5,512 nucleotides of DNA from Thioalkalivibrio sp. (lineage in GTDB: Bacteria > Pseudomonadota > Gammaproteobacteria > Ectothiorhodospirales > Ectothiorhodospiraceae). Position numbers and translations under genes: made by a program. The DNA is taken from NCBI GenBank assembly GCA_007120575.1, contig SKNJ01000175.1, forward strand, positions 1-5,512. Reading direction: 5' to 3'. Under the pieces are notes generated by a model. The model searched no databases, was not told the DNA's origin, and saw nothing but the letters and a program-made list of their open reading frames with translations. This document shows, piece after piece, positions 4,594 to 5,512 of the stretch (its first letter is position 1; each line of letters opens with the position of its first letter).

Positions 4594-5511
4594 ATGAGTG
4601 ATCGCCTGGACCAGATGGAAACGTTCGTGCGCGTGGTCGAGGCCGGCAGCCTGACGGCGGCGGCACGCCGGATGGATATCGCCAAATCCGCCGTCAGCCG
4701 CCGGCTGCGGGGCCTGGAAACACGACTGGGCGTACAACTGCTACGCCGGACCACACGACGCATCAGCGTTACCGCCAGCGGACAGGACTACTACCGCCGC
4801 TGTCAGCGCATCCTGGCTGACGTGGACGAGGCCGAGGCGGAAGTCTCCGATGTACACGGGCGGCTGGTGGGCATGTTGCGGGTCGCGGCGCCCCTGTCCT
4901 TCGGTGTTGGCTACCTGCAGCCGGCGGTAGCAGCCTTCCAGCAGCGACATCCGGACGTGCGCTTTGATCTGGACCTGAACGACCGGCAGGTCGATCTGCT
5001 GGCGGAGGGGTTCGACCTGGGCCTGCGCATTGTCCCGCTGCCACTGCCAGACTCGACCCTGATGGCCCGCCTGCTGGCTACCATCCCGCTTGTGGTGTGT
5101 GCCAGCCCCGGTTACCTCGCACGACGCGGCATGCCGGCAGCCCCGGAGGTCGTCCCGGAGCACGACTGTCTGGTCTACAGCGAAACCGCGGATCCGGATC
5201 AGTGGCGCTGCATCGATCCGCAAGGCCACGACCACCGGCTGCGCCTGCAGCCGCGCATGCGCGCGAACAACGGCGACTTCCTGCGCGAAATGGCCTGCGC
5301 TGGCCACGGTCTGACGCTGCAGCCCCGCTTCCTGGTGCACGATGCCCTGACCACCGGGCGCCTGGAGACCGTACTGGGGGACTGCGACTGGTCCGGCGTC
5401 GGCCTGTTCGCACTGTATCCACAGACCCGGCACCTCTCGGCACGAGTGCGCGTTTTTATCGACTTCCTCGCCGACTACTTCGCCACACCGCCGTGGCAGC
5501 CAACCCCCTGA
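4594..5511 (+). CDS. LysR-type transcriptional regulator
   Basis: Encodes 305 residues, the standard length for the family. The N-terminal winged helix-turn-helix spans about residues 3-62, with AGSLTAAARRMDIAKSAVSR as the core and LGVQLLRRTTRRISVTASG as the wing. A linker helix (about 63-90) joins the effector-binding domain (about 92-295), which shows the usual FQQRHPDVRFDLDL, GFDLGLRI, GHGLTLQP and TTGRLETVL landmarks. The start at 4594 is chosen because LysR proteins begin just before the D-Q-M-E-T-F segment; no ribosome site precedes it, and a -10 box lies 6 bases upstream, so translation may be leaderless. The frame upstream to 4522 runs through the regulatory region and is not part of the protein. 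The stop codon ends one base before the window edge, so the gene is complete. Divergence from yceJ makes yceJ-yceI the likely target. The effector is unknown; a neighbouring-target LysR of this type often senses a small organic acid or aromatic compound. Confidence 0.95.
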   Translation: MSDRLDQMETFVRVVEAGSLTAAARRMDIAKSAVSRRLRGLETRLGVQLLRRTTRRISVTASGQDYYRRCQRILADVDEAEAEVSDVHGRLVGMLRVAAPLSFGVGYLQPAVAAFQQRHPDVRFDLDLNDRQVDLLAEGFDLGLRIVPLPLPDSTLMARLLATIPLVVCASPGYLARRGMPAAPEVVPEHDCLVYSETADPDQWRCIDPQGHDHRLRLQPRMRANNGDFLREMACAGHGLTLQPRFLVHDALTTGRLETVLGDCDWSGVGLFALYPQTRHLSARVRVFIDFLADYFATPPWQPTP

Positions 5512-5512
5512 A

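Noticed and set aside
4001..4597. A 198-codon open frame on the + strand
   Set aside because: It is antisense to the cytochrome b561 gene and crosses the regulatory gap; its translation is Gln/His-rich with no domain pattern.
4741..5433. A 230-codon open frame on the - strand
   Set aside because: It is entirely antisense to the LysR gene, whose protein shows full family landmarks; the antisense translation shows none.

Overview
This is a GC-rich window whose genes use mostly G/C-ending codons. The gene families and the close match (from memory) of two proteins to E. coli YceI and YceJ suggest a gammaproteobacterium. An environmental, possibly sulfur-oxidising or halophilic lineage fits, but that is only an inference. 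There are six supported protein genes: the 3' end of an unidentified gene and five complete genes. There is no tRNA, rRNA, CRISPR array or intact mobile element.

Layout: (1) 1-114, + strand, tail of an unidentified gene. (2) 188-604, - strand, a single-domain rhodanese with an unusually long stretch before the active-site cysteine. (3) 879-1919, - strand, a diguanylate cyclase with an intact GGEEF active site and RxxD inhibitory site. (4) 1920-2638, about 720 bases without a convincing gene but with several inverted repeats. These include a triple-arm array just upstream of the cyclase gene and another triple-arm array in the leader of the globin gene. (5) 2639-3055, + strand, a single-domain haemoglobin of the Vitreoscilla/flavohaemoglobin type. 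(6) 3251-3841 and 3950-4489, - strand, a yceJ-yceI pair: membrane cytochrome b561 followed by a periplasmic YceI lipocalin-like protein. (7) 4594-5511, + strand, a LysR-type regulator divergent from yceJ.

How the parts may work together: the 104-base gap between yceJ and the LysR gene holds a T-N11-A type site over the probable yceJ -10 box, plus a second related half-site just before the LysR start codon. This is the classic arrangement of a LysR protein controlling itself and a divergent target, here probably the cytochrome b561/YceI pair. The LysR gene has no visible Shine-Dalgarno and has a good -10 box only about 6 bases before its ATG, so its message may be leaderless. Globin, cytochrome b561 and rhodanese point loosely to redox, NO/O2 or sulfur metabolism, but nothing in the sequence links them into one pathway. 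The families are all known. The least explained parts are the non-coding structures at 1960-1978, 2520-2578 and 4536-4591 and the scattered REP-like repeats.
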